64,000 nucleotides of DNA from Arthrobacter sp. ok362 (lineage in GTDB: Bacteria > Actinomycetota > Actinomycetes > Actinomycetales > Micrococcaceae). The stretch covers positions 186,001 through 250,000 of the forward strand of contig NZ_FNGC01000002.1 in NCBI RefSeq assembly GCF_900102785.1, read 5' to 3'. How positions within the stretch are numbered: position 1 is the first letter of the stretch; every line of letters starts with the position of its first letter. A model generated the notes under the pieces. The model ran no database searches, was not told where the DNA came from, and saw nothing but the letters and a program-made list of their open reading frames with translations. Positions 25,818 through 34,341 of the stretch are shown here, in pieces. Made by a program: the position numbers and the translations under genes.

Positions 25818-27119
25818 GTGGGCGACCATGGTGCAAATGACGGCGCGACCGAGGCGGACATTGCCCGCGTGTTCCGGGTCGAATACGGCCGCGCCGTAGC
25901 CGTCCTGGCGCGTACGTTCGGGAACATCGATATTGCCGAGGACGCCGTCCAGGATGCTTTTGCTGCGGCCGTCCAGCACTGGCCGTCGGCAGGCATCCCG
26001 CCCAGCCCGGCCGGCTGGATCATCACGACGGCACGGCGCCGGGCGATCGACCGGCTGCGGAGGGAGGCCTCCCGCGAGGACAAACATGCCCAGGCGGCCT
26101 CGCTGGCGGCGGCGCGGTCCGGGACCGGGCCCGCGCCGGCGGCCGACGAGCAGTTCCTGACGGAACAGTCAGGAGTCGAGGACGTGGACGACGACACTTT
26201 GCGGCTGATTTTCACGTGCTGCCACCCCTCCCTGGCCAGATCCGCCCAGGTGGCGCTCACACTGCGGCTGCTCGGTGGATTGACGACGGCGGAGATCGCC
26301 CGGGCCTTCCTGGTGCCGGAAGCGACCATGGCACAGCGGCTGGTCCGGGCGAAGGCGAAAATCCGGGATGCCAAGATCCCGTACCGTGTCCCGCAGGGCG
26401 CCGAACTGCCCGAACGGCTGCAACCGGTGCTGGCGGTCGTCTACCTGATTTTCAACGAGGGCTACACCGCGGGCCCCGCGGACGGCGCGGCCCGTACGGA
26501 GCTCCGCACGGAAGCCATCCGGCTGGGCAGGCTGTTGGCGTCCCTGATGCCGGACGAGCCGGAAGCGGCGGGACTGCTGGCACTGATGCTGCTCGTTGAG
26601 TCCCGCCGTGGCGCCCGGTTCGCCGCCGACGGCGGACTCGTGCTGCTCGCGGCCCAGGACCGGGGGCGTTGGGACAGCGCCCTGGCCGCCGAAGGCCAGG
26701 AGCTGGTGCGCCGGTGCCTGCGCCGGAACCGTCCTGGGCCGTATCAGCTCCAGGCGGCGATCAACGCCGTCCACAGCGACGCCGCGACCGCCGCGGACAC
26801 CGACTGGGCGCAGATCCTGCAGTTGTATGACCAGCTCCTGGCCGTCGCGCCCGGACCGGTCGTGGCGCTGAACCGCGCCGTTGCCCTTGCAGAACTGCAG
26901 GGGCCGGTTGCCGCGCTGGCCGCGGTAGAGGGCCTGCGACTGGACAACTATTACCTCTTTCACGCCGTACGAGCCGACTTCCTGGTGCGCCTGCGCCGCT
27001 ATCCGGAGGCCGCCGAGGGTTACAGGCGGGCCCTGGCGCTGGCCGGAAGCGCCGCCGAGCGCCGGTTTCTGGAGAGCAAGCTCCGCAGCCCGGTGTTCGG
27101 CGCGGCGGGAGCCGTTTAG
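25818..27119 (+). CDS. ECF sigma factor, ECF42 type with C-terminal extension
   Basis: 433 residues from GTG 25818 (GAGGGGAC upstream). Sigma-2 (about 20-90, with [20 protein letters not shown]) and sigma-4 (about 150-205, [21 protein letters not shown]) are followed by a helical extension of over 200 residues with TPR-like repeats (for example [18 protein letters not shown]). ECF42 sigmas have no anti-sigma partner; the extension is needed for activity. The adjacent DGPF gene confirms the group. Likely controls its own operon. Confidence 0.92.
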   Translation: MGDHGANDGATEADIARVFRVEYGRAVAVLARTFGNIDIAEDAVQDAFAAAVQHWPSAGIPPSPAGWIITTARRRAIDRLRREASREDKHAQAASLAAARSGTGPAPAADEQFLTEQSGVEDVDDDTLRLIFTCCHPSLARSAQVALTLRLLGGLTTAEIARAFLVPEATMAQRLVRAKAKIRDAKIPYRVPQGAELPERLQPVLAVVYLIFNEGYTAGPADGAARTELRTEAIRLGRLLASLMPDEPEAAGLLALMLLVESRRGARFAADGGLVLLAAQDRGRWDSALAAEGQELVRRCLRRNRPGPYQLQAAINAVHSDAATAADTDWAQILQLYDQLLAVAPGPVVALNRAVALAELQGPVAALAAVEGLRLDNYYLFHAVRADFLVRLRRYPEAAEGYRRALALAGSAAERRFLESKLRSPVFGAAGAV

Positions 27120-27589
27120 GAACCGGCCCGCCCGTGCCCCGACGCGGGCCGGTCAGCGCCGGTTAAATGAGTAGCGCCGGGCGATTGGAGCAGGACTTGG
27201 GGGAACTCTGCTGCCAATCGCCCGGCGCACCGCCGGCTCCGGGGAGCCGGCTATCATCACTCGCACCTGTTGAGGCACTTTCCAAGGTAGTGGCCGATCA
27301 TGGGCGCCCAGCGAGATTTCCCTGTACGTTCGCTGGCAATCCGACGGCGTCCCCCGGGGGCTCGCCTGCTCCACCGGTGGGCCCTTAAACGGCAAAGGCA
27401 CCGGCGGTCCGCTGCGGGAAAATGGGAAAAGCCGCTGCCAACCACCGGTGCCGCGCAGGCATCCGCATGCCTGCTGCATCACTCGCACCCTCAATGAGGT
27501 AGCTACTACGTTAGGGTCCGAAGTTGTGCGCTGACTGCGGTGAAGGTGTGAGCTGGCTGGGAATCGCGTTCGACTGCAATGATGGGGAC
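27120..27589. other. 470-bp hairpin-rich non-coding region before proC
   Basis: No ORF here has family-like composition. At least five perfect inverted repeats are present: 27122-27153 (sigma terminator), 27174-27188 with 27214-27228 (15 bp), 27232-27251 (8 bp), 27397-27404 with 27445-27452 (8 bp) and 27455-27474 (8 bp, loop CCGC). The 13-mer CATCACTCGCACC occurs twice, near 27256 and 27477. It may hold a small RNA, or be the remains of a mobile element. Confidence 0.5.
27122..27153 (+). terminator. terminator after the ECF42 gene
   Basis: ACCGGCCCGC (27122-27131) and GCGGGCCGGT (27144-27153), perfect 10-bp stem, 12-nt loop, directly after the stop. Confidence 0.65.
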
Positions 27590-28423
27590 ATGAGCAACCG
27601 AATCGCATTCCTGGGCTGTGGGTCAATGAACGAGGCAATTCTGGGTGGGCTGATCGACGGCGGCGTTGACCCTGCCGATATCGTCGCTACCGTCCGCCGG
27701 GCCGAGCGCGCGGCCGAGCTGGCCCAGCGGCACCACGGGATCACGGCCATCGCGGGCGAAGAAGAGCCCGACAACAACAAGCAGGCCGCCACAGGCTCCG
27801 GCGTCGTAATCCTTGGCGTCAAGCCCGTGGGCATCGCCGATCTGGCCCGGGAAATCAGCGGGTCCCTTTCACCGGACACGATCGTCATCAGCGTCGCGGC
27901 CGCCGTGTCCCTGGAGCAGCTGGAGGCGGCGCTGCCGCCCGGCCAGCCTGTCATCCGCACGATGCCGAACACGCCGGCGAAGCTTGGCCGCGGCGTCGTC
28001 TCCGTCTCTCCCGGGACCAACTGCTCCGCCGGGCAGCTCCAGCACGCCAAGGACATCCTCGCAGCCGCCGGCACCGTGGTGGAAATCCCCGAAGACCAGG
28101 TGGACGCCCTCTCCGCGATCAGCGGCTCGGGCCCGGCCTACGCCTTCTACCTCGCAGAGGCCATGGCGGAGGCCGGCGCACAACTGGGCCTGGATCCGGA
28201 ACTGTCCCTGTTGCTGGCCCGCGAGACGGTCGCCGGGGCAGGCTTCATGCTTGCCGAGCCCGGCGCGGACCCTTCCGCGCTGCGCAAGGCGGTCACGAGC
28301 CCGAACGGCACCACGGAGCGGGCCATTGCCACGTTTGACGAGCGGGGACTGCCGGCCATCATCGCCGACGGCGCCCGCGCGGCCGCTGCGCGCGCGGCAG
28401 AAATCACCCGGCAGCTCGCCTGA
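27590..28423 (+). CDS. proC: pyrroline-5-carboxylate reductase
   Basis: Last step of proline synthesis: NAD(P)H reduction of pyrroline-5-carboxylate. 277 residues from ATG 27590 (GGGG four bases upstream), with the Rossmann loop IAFLGCGSMNEAIL at residues 5-18 and the family signature SAISGSGPAYAFYLAEAMAEA (signature split across about 165-185). Conserved MPNTPAKLGRG near 125-135. An in-frame start at 27524 would add 22 residues ahead of the dinucleotide fold. Confidence 0.95.
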   Translation: MSNRIAFLGCGSMNEAILGGLIDGGVDPADIVATVRRAERAAELAQRHHGITAIAGEEEPDNNKQAATGSGVVILGVKPVGIADLAREISGSLSPDTIVISVAAAVSLEQLEAALPPGQPVIRTMPNTPAKLGRGVVSVSPGTNCSAGQLQHAKDILAAAGTVVEIPEDQVDALSAISGSGPAYAFYLAEAMAEAGAQLGLDPELSLLLARETVAGAGFMLAEPGADPSALRKAVTSPNGTTERAIATFDERGLPAIIADGARAAAARAAEITRQLA

Positions 28424-28490
28424 GCCTGCCCGGGCGGACACCGGCCGCTACCGGCTCCGGTTTTGGGCACCGGTGGGCGCCGGTGGTGGC

Positions 28491-29177
28491 CTAGGGGCGT
28501 GCGGCGAACCGTTCGAGCAGGTCCACGTGGCCCGAAACGATGAGCATGTCCCGCGAGGAAACCTTGGTTTCCGGCCGCGCGTAAGTGAAGTCCTCACCAG
28601 GAGACTTCACGCCCACAATCGTGACGCCGTACTTGGAGCGGACCTTGGACTCGTCGAGGGTGAAGCCCACGGTCTCGCGCGGCGGGTACATTTTGACGAT
28701 CGCGAAGTCATCGTCAAACTCGATGAAGTCCAGCATGCGCCCGGAAACCAGGTGCGCGGCGCGGACGCCGGCGTCAGCCTCCGGGTAGATGACGTGGTTG
28801 GCGCCGATCCGGGTCAGGATCTTGCCGTGCGAGGGCGTGATGGCCTTGACCCAGAGATGTTCGATCCCGAGGTCCACGAGGTTCACGGTGATCAGCACGG
28901 AGGATTCGATCGAGGTGCCCACGCCAACGACGGCGGAACTGAACTCCTGGGCGCCGAGCTGGCGGAGGGCGTCGATGTTGGTGGCGTCGGCTTCCACGAC
29001 GTGCGTCAGGACGCTCGACCACTTCTGAACGAGGCTGCGGTCGCGTTCAATGGCGAGGACCTCCCGGCCCTGCTTGACCAGCTGCTCTGCGGTGGATGCG
29101 CCAAAACGGCCCAGCCCGATCACCAGCACGGGGGCATTGTGGGCGGGGCGGTTGACGGCGCCTGAGGAACTAGCCAA
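28491..29177 (-). CDS. ktrA: KtrA/TrkA-type potassium channel regulator (RCK)
   Basis: 228 residues: an RCK-N domain with VLVIGLGRFGASTAEQL (near 15-31) that binds NAD or ATP, and an RCK-C domain (after about 140). It forms the cytosolic ring that gates KtrB. TTG 29177 overlaps the ktrB stop by 8 nt and has GGAAGAGAG upstream; the upstream in-frame codons are inside ktrB. The pair gives K+ uptake for turgor and osmotic adaptation. Confidence 0.92.
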   Translation of the reverse strand: MASSSGAVNRPAHNAPVLVIGLGRFGASTAEQLVKQGREVLAIERDRSLVQKWSSVLTHVVEADATNIDALRQLGAQEFSSAVVGVGTSIESSVLITVNLVDLGIEHLWVKAITPSHGKILTRIGANHVIYPEADAGVRAAHLVSGRMLDFIEFDDDFAIVKMYPPRETVGFTLDESKVRSKYGVTIVGVKSPGEDFTYARPETKVSSRDMLIVSGHVDLLERFAARP

Positions 29178-30600
29178 TGATCGGTCTCTCTTCCGGGTAG
29201 TGGTACAGCTGGCTGCGCTGGCGCAGGGCCAGTCCGGCAGCAAGGGTGACAGTCCCGACGCGCCCGGCAAACATGAGCGCGGCGAGGACGTAAACCCCCG
29301 ACGGCGGCAACTCTGCACTGAGGTTGGTGCTTACGCCCACCGTGGCGAAGGCGGAAATCGTTTCAAACAGCACCCGGTCCAGGGAGGCGCCGCTGATGTG
29401 CAGGAGCAGGAGGGCCGAGACCGAGACGAGCGTGGCACCGGCGACGATCACCGAGATGGCTACGCGCATGGTGCCCTCCGGGATGGTCCGGCCGTAGATC
29501 TTCACATCGGCGTCGCCGCGGGCCTCGGCGGTGATCGCCAGGAACATCACGGCGATGGTGGTGACCTTGATGCCGCCGGCCGTGGATGCCGAGCCGCCGC
29601 CGGCGAACATGAGGGCATCGGAGAGCAGCATGGTGGTGGACTCCATGTGGTTCTGGTCCACAAGGTTGAAGCCGCCGGACCGCAGCATGACCGAGGCAAA
29701 CAGCGCATGCGTGATCTTGTCGCCGAGGTCCATGTTCCCGATGGTGCGCAGGTTGTCCCACTCCAGGAAGCCCCAGAGGACCGTCCCGACGGCGAGGAGG
29801 ATGAAGGAGACCTGGATGGTCAACTTGGTGTGGAGGTTCCATTTCTTCCACCGCAGCCCGTTCTGCTGCAGCACCATGACGACGGGGAAGCCCAGGCTGC
29901 CCAGGAATACACCGACCATGAGCGGGACGAGGATCCAGAGATCGGTCTGGTATGGGACGATTCCGTCCGAATGCGGCGTGAAGCCGGCATTGTTGAAGGC
30001 CGAAATGGCGTAGAAGACGCCGTGCCAGATGGACTGCGGGAAGCTCTCCCCGAGGATCAGGAACCGGGGGATGAGCACCAGTGCCAGGGCGCCCTCGATC
30101 ACGACGGACGTCACGATCACGATCCGGAGCAGCGTGCCGACTTCACCGAGCCGGCCGGCGTTCAGGGCCTCTTGTGCGATCAGCTTGCCGCGGACACCAA
30201 GTTTCTTGCTGACCATGAGCGCCAGCAGGGACGCGAGGGTCAAGGTGCCCAAGCCGCCCACGAAAATGGCGACCAGGATCACGAGCTGGCCGAAGAAGGA
30301 CCAGTGCACGGCCGTGGAGACCACGGTCAGGCCCGTGACGCAGACTGCGGACGCCGCCGTGAAAAGGGCCTCGTGCAATGGTGTGGCCCGCCCCGTCGCC
30401 GACGACACGGGCAGCGAGAGCAAAGCGGTGAAGATCAGGATTACGAGGCCGAACGCCGTGAGCGCCAGGCGGGCCGGCGAGCTGTTTGCGATGCCGTCAA
30501 TGAAGTCGCGCAGGCGTGTGAAGATCCACAGGCCGTCCCGCTCCGGCGTGCCTGGCTGCCAGCTGGCCGGGCTCGTGGACCTCGACTGGCTTTGCGTCAT
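29170..30600 (-). CDS. ktrB: KtrB/TrkH-type potassium translocating subunit
   Basis: 476 residues with four membrane-pore-membrane repeats. The four filter segments are visible: AVCVTGLTV, NNAGFTPH, LRSGGFN and FATVGVS, each with the conserved Gly. ATG 30600 has GAGGAAAAAC directly upstream; in-frame codons beyond this are antisense to acuC. Co-transcribed with ktrA, which it overlaps. Na+ dependence cannot be judged from sequence. Confidence 0.93.
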   Translation of the reverse strand: MTQSQSRSTSPASWQPGTPERDGLWIFTRLRDFIDGIANSSPARLALTAFGLVILIFTALLSLPVSSATGRATPLHEALFTAASAVCVTGLTVVSTAVHWSFFGQLVILVAIFVGGLGTLTLASLLALMVSKKLGVRGKLIAQEALNAGRLGEVGTLLRIVIVTSVVIEGALALVLIPRFLILGESFPQSIWHGVFYAISAFNNAGFTPHSDGIVPYQTDLWILVPLMVGVFLGSLGFPVVMVLQQNGLRWKKWNLHTKLTIQVSFILLAVGTVLWGFLEWDNLRTIGNMDLGDKITHALFASVMLRSGGFNLVDQNHMESTTMLLSDALMFAGGGSASTAGGIKVTTIAVMFLAITAEARGDADVKIYGRTIPEGTMRVAISVIVAGATLVSVSALLLLHISGASLDRVLFETISAFATVGVSTNLSAELPPSGVYVLAALMFAGRVGTVTLAAGLALRQRSQLYHYPEERPIIG

Positions 30601-30704
30601 GTTTTTCCTCGGTTGAAACTGCTTCCCCAAGTAGTAAACCACTATTCTCGGGTAATGGCCGGGGAAAGCACCCATGCAAGCGGGGGAAGCCGGGACCGCT
30701 CCGG

Positions 30705-30710
30705 TAGCCT
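30705..30710 (+). promoter_or_regulatory. leaderless -10 box of acuC
   Basis: TAGCCT followed by 7 nt and ATG 30718; no Shine-Dalgarno. Confidence 0.55.
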
Positions 30711-30717
30711 GTGATTG

Positions 30718-31941
30718 ATGACATTCCTGCCCGGACTCGCTCAGACCGCGCTGCCGACGACGGTGGTGTGGGCTCCTGCCATGACTGCCTACAACTTTGG
30801 CCACTCCCACCCGATGGCGCCGGAGCGAATGGAGCTTACGGCGAAGCTGGCCGGCAGCCTGGGACTGCTGGATCTGGACCACGTCACGGTGGCGGCACCG
30901 AACGTGGCCGCCGACGCGGAGCTGTGCGCGGTCCACAGTGCGGAGTTTGTGGCCGCCGTGCGGCGTGTGAGCGAAAACCCGGACACCCCCGACCACGCCA
31001 GGGGCCTCGGGACCGAGGATGACCCCGCCTTTGCCGGCATGCACGAAGCCAGCGCCCGGCTGGCCGGCGGCTCCCTGCTCGCGGCCGCTGCCGTCCTGGA
31101 CGGCAGCGCGGTGCGGGCCGTGAACTTCGGCGGCGGGATGCACCACGCCTCCCGGGACCGCGCGAGCGGTTTTTGCATCTACAACGACGCCGCCCTCGCG
31201 GTCCAGCGGCTGCTCGACGGCGGCGTCCAGCGCGTGGCCTACGTCGACGTGGATGCGCACCACGGCGACGGCACGCAGAGCATCTTCTGGGACGATCCGC
31301 GCGTGCTGACTATTTCACTGCACGAGTCCGGGCTGACCCTCTTCCCGGGCACCGGGTTTGCCAACGAGATCGGCGGCCCGAACGCGCAAGGCAGCGCCGT
31401 GAACGTCGCCCTCCCGGCCGGCACCGCGGACGCCGGATGGCTGCGGGCCTTCCACGCCGTCGTGCCCCAGCTCATTGGCGCGTTCGAACCGGAAGTCATC
31501 GTCAGCCAGCACGGCTGCGACTCGCACCGGCTTGACCCGCTCGCGCACCTGAACATCAGCGTGGACGGCCAGCGCGAGGCCGCCACGGCCATCGGCAACC
31601 TTGCCGCGCGCTACTGCGACAACCGGTGGATTTCCACAGGGGGCGGCGGTTACAACGTCGTCAGTGTGGTGCCGCGGTCCTGGAGCCACCTCATTGGCAT
31701 CGCCGCCGGCCGGCCGGTACCGCTGCGCACCCCGGTTCCGGAGGACTGGCGAAGCTATGTCAAAGACAAGTACGGGGCCAAATTCGGGGTGGAGCCCCCC
31801 GAGACTATGGGCGACGACGTCGACCTCTGGTGGAGGTCCTGGGAAGTGGGCTTTGACCCCAACGACGAGGTGGACCGTACCATCATGGCCACCCGCAAGG
31901 AAGTGTTTCCCCTGCACGGACTGGACCCCTGGTTCGACTAG
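30718..31941 (+). CDS. acuC: AcuC-like class I histone deacetylase family protein
   Basis: 407 residues. Zn-dependent deacylase fold with the charge-relay His pair (GGMHHASRDRASGFCIYND, near 140-158) and metal site YVDVDAHHGDGTQ (near 175-187). Bacillus AcuC deacetylates acetyl-CoA synthetase, so a role in protein lysine deacetylation and acetate use is likely. No acetyltransferase or acs gene is next to it. ATG 30718 is preferred over TTG 30715. Confidence 0.92.
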   Translation: MTFLPGLAQTALPTTVVWAPAMTAYNFGHSHPMAPERMELTAKLAGSLGLLDLDHVTVAAPNVAADAELCAVHSAEFVAAVRRVSENPDTPDHARGLGTEDDPAFAGMHEASARLAGGSLLAAAAVLDGSAVRAVNFGGGMHHASRDRASGFCIYNDAALAVQRLLDGGVQRVAYVDVDAHHGDGTQSIFWDDPRVLTISLHESGLTLFPGTGFANEIGGPNAQGSAVNVALPAGTADAGWLRAFHAVVPQLIGAFEPEVIVSQHGCDSHRLDPLAHLNISVDGQREAATAIGNLAARYCDNRWISTGGGGYNVVSVVPRSWSHLIGIAAGRPVPLRTPVPEDWRSYVKDKYGAKFGVEPPETMGDDVDLWWRSWEVGFDPNDEVDRTIMATRKEVFPLHGLDPWFD

Positions 31942-31943
31942 GT

Positions 31944-31968
31944 CCGGGCCCGGGCTGAGGCCCGGTAC
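31944..31968 (+). terminator. weak terminator after acuC
   Basis: CCGGGCC (31944-31950) pairs with GGCCCGG (31959-31965) over 7 bp, extended by GGT/ACC with one bulge. Confidence 0.4.
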
Positions 31969-32009
31969 CAAGGCACCAACTGGTGGATGCCATCTGGCGT
32001 ATATGTCGC

Positions 32010-32015
32010 TAGTGT
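32010..32015 (+). promoter_or_regulatory. leaderless -10 box of the ArsR gene
   Basis: TAGTGT followed by 7 nt and ATG 32023. GGAGGG lies just 1 nt from this ATG, too close to act as Shine-Dalgarno for it. Confidence 0.5.
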
Positions 32016-32022
32016 GGAGGGC

Positions 32023-32571
32023 ATGGTGACAGACGACGTATTTGCCGTCATTGCTGAGGCAACCAGGCGTGACATTCTGATAGCCCTCCGCAAGGGGGAT
32101 AAGGCAGTGGGGGAACTGGTCCAGGAGCTTGAGGCAAGCCAGCCCACCATTTCGAAGCATCTCAAAGTCCTCCGCGAAGCGGACCTGGTGAGCATGCGCG
32201 CCCAGGGCCAGAAGCGGTACTACACGCTCAACCCCAAGCCGCTCGCCGGGATCGCCAGCTGGCTGCAGGCGTTCGACGTCGGCCCCGCTGCGACAGCGGA
32301 CGCGGCCGCGGCCCTCCACCGCGAATCCAGTCCTGCCGCCGTCCCGGATGGCCTGGCCGCTGCGGCCGTCCCGCAGCCGGTGGCCGCGCAGCCCGCCGCC
32401 GCACTGGCGGCCCGCCCTGCCGGCAGCCCGCTGAGCCCCGCCGTCGTCATCCCGGTGGGAACGGCAGGGGAGGACAAGATGCCCCAGCAGATTGGGCGCA
32501 CCGTGGGCCGGGCCGCCACCAAGGCCGCCGATCTCCTGGCCAACCTGCCCAAGTTCGGCCGCAAGAAGTAA
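32023..32571 (+). CDS. ArsR-family transcriptional regulator
   Basis: 182 residues. The winged helix occupies about residues 1-85 (FAVIAEATRRDILIAL, SQPTISKHLKVLREADLV, GQKRYYTLN). The C-terminal half is Ala/Pro-rich, then a Lys-rich end (AANLPKFGRKK-like), probably disordered. No Cys pair for metal sensing is present. GTG 32026, with GGAGGG four bases upstream, is an alternative start that drops one residue. Target unknown; the convergent FMN enzyme is one candidate. Confidence 0.85.
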   Translation: MVTDDVFAVIAEATRRDILIALRKGDKAVGELVQELEASQPTISKHLKVLREADLVSMRAQGQKRYYTLNPKPLAGIASWLQAFDVGPAATADAAAALHRESSPAAVPDGLAAAAVPQPVAAQPAAALAARPAGSPLSPAVVIPVGTAGEDKMPQQIGRTVGRAATKAADLLANLPKFGRKK

Positions 32572-32641
32572 CCCCTCCTCCCCGCGTATGCCGCCCTGCG
32601 TACGCGCTCCGCCGACGCTTCTTGCTCGCGCGCTCGGCGTG

Positions 32642-33988
32642 CTAGTTGCCGAGGATCCGCACGTGATCCGGGGTGAGGTCCGCGATCCGGCTGACGCCCA
32701 GCAGGGCCATGGTGCGTTCCATGTCCTTCGCCAGGATTTGGAGGGCGCGGTCCACCCCGGCCCGTCCGCCGGCCATGAGCCCGTACAGGTAGGCGCGACC
32801 GATCAGCGTGAAGTCGGCGCCGAGGGCGAGGGCGGCGATGATGTCCGCGCCGCTCATGATGCCGGTGTCCAGGATGATCGCCGCCTCGCTGCGGTCCGCC
32901 TTCAGCGCGGCAGAGACCTCGGGGAGCAGGTGGAACGGGATCGGTGCCCGGTCCAGCTGGCGGCCGCCGTGGTTGGAGAGCACAATCCCGTCCGCGCCGT
33001 GGTCCACCACCTTGCGGGCGTCGTCGACCGTCTGGATGCCCTTGACCACGAGTTTGCCCTTCCATGTCTCGCGCAGCCAGTCGAGGTCGGCGTAGGTCAG
33101 GGTGGGGTCGAACATGGAGTTGATCAGCTCCGCGACCGTGCCCGTGTACCGGGACAGTGACGCGAAAGTCAGCGGCTCGTGGGTAAGGAAGTTGAACCAC
33201 CACGCGGGCCGGTAGGAGGCGTCGAGGATGGTCTTGAGCGTCAGGGCGGGCGGGATGGTCATGCCGTTGCGGACGTCGCGGAGCCTGGCGCCGGCGACGG
33301 CGGTGTCCACCGTGACCATAAGGGTGTCGTTGCCCGCAGCGGCGGCACGTTGGATCAGTTCCAGCGAACGGTCCCGGTCCGTCCACAGGTACAGCTGGAA
33401 CCAGTTCCGGCCCGTGGGTGCCGCGGCCGCCACGTCCTCCAGGGACGCCGTGCCCATGGTGGAGAGGGTATAGGGAATGCCGGCGGCTGCGGCGGCCTGG
33501 GAGCCGGCGTATTCGCCCTCGGACTGCATCATCCGGGTAAACCCTGTGGGCGCGATCCCCACCGGCAGCCGGGACGGCCCACCCAGGATGTCCGTGCTCA
33601 GGTCGATGCTGGAGACGTCACGCAGGACCCCGGGCCGGAACTCGATGTCCAGGAACGCCTGGCGGGCGCGGCGGAGGGAGATTTCGGCCTCGGCGGCGCC
33701 GTCGGTGTAGTCGAACGGCGCCTGGGGCGTGTGGCGCTTGGCCATGTCCCGCAGGTCCCAGATGGTGCTGGCACGGCGCAGCCTGGCGGCCCGGCTGAAC
33801 TCCGGCTTCTTGAACTGCATCAAGGGCGCAAGGTCGGCGTATTTGGGCACGCGGCGCTTCAACGCGGCAGGGATGCCGCGGGCGGCCGCCGCTGTGGCTT
33901 GCCCGGACGCGGAGGCCCCAGGGTCCGTGGCGGTGGCCGCGGGAGTGGTCGGAGCCTCGGGGTTGCCGGGCGGGACGGTCTGCGTCAT
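32642..33988 (-). CDS. FMN-dependent alpha-hydroxy-acid dehydrogenase (LldD-like)
   Basis: 448 residues with an Ala/Pro/Thr-rich N-terminal extension of about 45. The TIM barrel contains the FMN and substrate motifs: [45 protein letters not shown] with the FMN-binding Lys, and the active-site SNHGGRQLD with catalytic His near residue 340. L-lactate is the best-known substrate (quinone-linked LldD), but mycofactocin-associated or other 2-hydroxy acids are possible. GGAG lies 6 nt before the ATG. Confidence 0.88.
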   Translation of the reverse strand: MTQTVPPGNPEAPTTPAATATDPGASASGQATAAAARGIPAALKRRVPKYADLAPLMQFKKPEFSRAARLRRASTIWDLRDMAKRHTPQAPFDYTDGAAEAEISLRRARQAFLDIEFRPGVLRDVSSIDLSTDILGGPSRLPVGIAPTGFTRMMQSEGEYAGSQAAAAAGIPYTLSTMGTASLEDVAAAAPTGRNWFQLYLWTDRDRSLELIQRAAAAGNDTLMVTVDTAVAGARLRDVRNGMTIPPALTLKTILDASYRPAWWFNFLTHEPLTFASLSRYTGTVAELINSMFDPTLTYADLDWLRETWKGKLVVKGIQTVDDARKVVDHGADGIVLSNHGGRQLDRAPIPFHLLPEVSAALKADRSEAAIILDTGIMSGADIIAALALGADFTLIGRAYLYGLMAGGRAGVDRALQILAKDMERTMALLGVSRIADLTPDHVRILGN

Positions 33989-34131
33989 GGCTGTCTCCGG
34001 TTCTGCAGGATCTTCAGCGTGTGCTCCAGAACACTCTAGCGGTCATGTTTTGGGCATACAGTCGGCTGACCGGGCTGCGCGCCGGGCCGGGTGCCTGACC
34101 TTGTGCGCCGCCGAATTGTTACGCACGTCGT

Positions 34132-34160
34132 TTGCCCCGGCCGCGGCGCCGGGCTATCGT
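34132..34160 (+). promoter_or_regulatory. promoter of the aro leader peptide/DAHP synthase transcript
   Basis: -35 TTGCCC (34132-34137), 17-bp spacer, -10 TATCGT (34155-34160). The leader ATG lies 7 nt beyond the -10, so the leader peptide is probably translated from a leaderless mRNA. Confidence 0.6.
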
Positions 34161-34167
34161 CGACGCT

Positions 34168-34227
34168 ATGACTAACCGTTGGTATGCGTATTTTTCGTTG
34201 GCTCTGGAGGGGCCCGCGTCTAACTGA
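34168..34227 (+). CDS. aromatic-rich leader peptide upstream of DAHP synthase
   Basis: A 19-residue ORF, MTNRWYAYFSLALEGPASN, with Trp, Tyr, Tyr and Phe in five codons (34180-34194). It is 114 bp upstream of a DAHP synthase, the entry enzyme to aromatic amino acids, and is followed by two strong hairpins. This is the layout of a ribosome-mediated attenuator sensing charged tRNAs for all three end products. Inference from sequence and context only. Confidence 0.75.
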   Translation: MTNRWYAYFSLALEGPASN

Positions 34228-34337
34228 CACGCATCCAACTTTCCTTCAGAGCCAACAGGGCAGAGATCATTCTCTGCCCTTCGCCATTTCTCCGGCGGGT
34301 TCTGATCAGGGCCCGCTCCGCATCCGGAACAGGACCC
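34197..34337 (+). promoter_or_regulatory. aro attenuator: paired leader segments, terminator and possible RBS hairpin
   Basis: Segment 34197-34210, inside the leader ORF just after the aromatic codons, pairs with 34243-34256 (14 bp, one G-U). Immediately after, AGGGCAGAGA (34257-34266) and TCTCTGCCCT (34271-34280) form a perfect 10-bp stem with loop TCAT, a terminator candidate without a strong U-tract. Further on, GGGTTCTG (34297-34304) pairs with CAGGACCC (34330-34337; one G-U), which would hide the AGGA ribosome site of the aro gene. Whether control is on transcription, translation or both is not decidable by eye. Confidence 0.65.
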
Positions 34338-34341
34338 GAAC

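Noticed and set aside
27300..27497. 65-codon ORF in the non-coding region before proC
   Set aside because: Arg-rich shadow-like composition, no ribosome site, and interrupted by strong hairpins.
27153..27638. 161-codon minus-strand ORF before proC
   Set aside because: Low-quality composition (Ser/Arg/Pro), overlaps the proC start and the sigma terminator.
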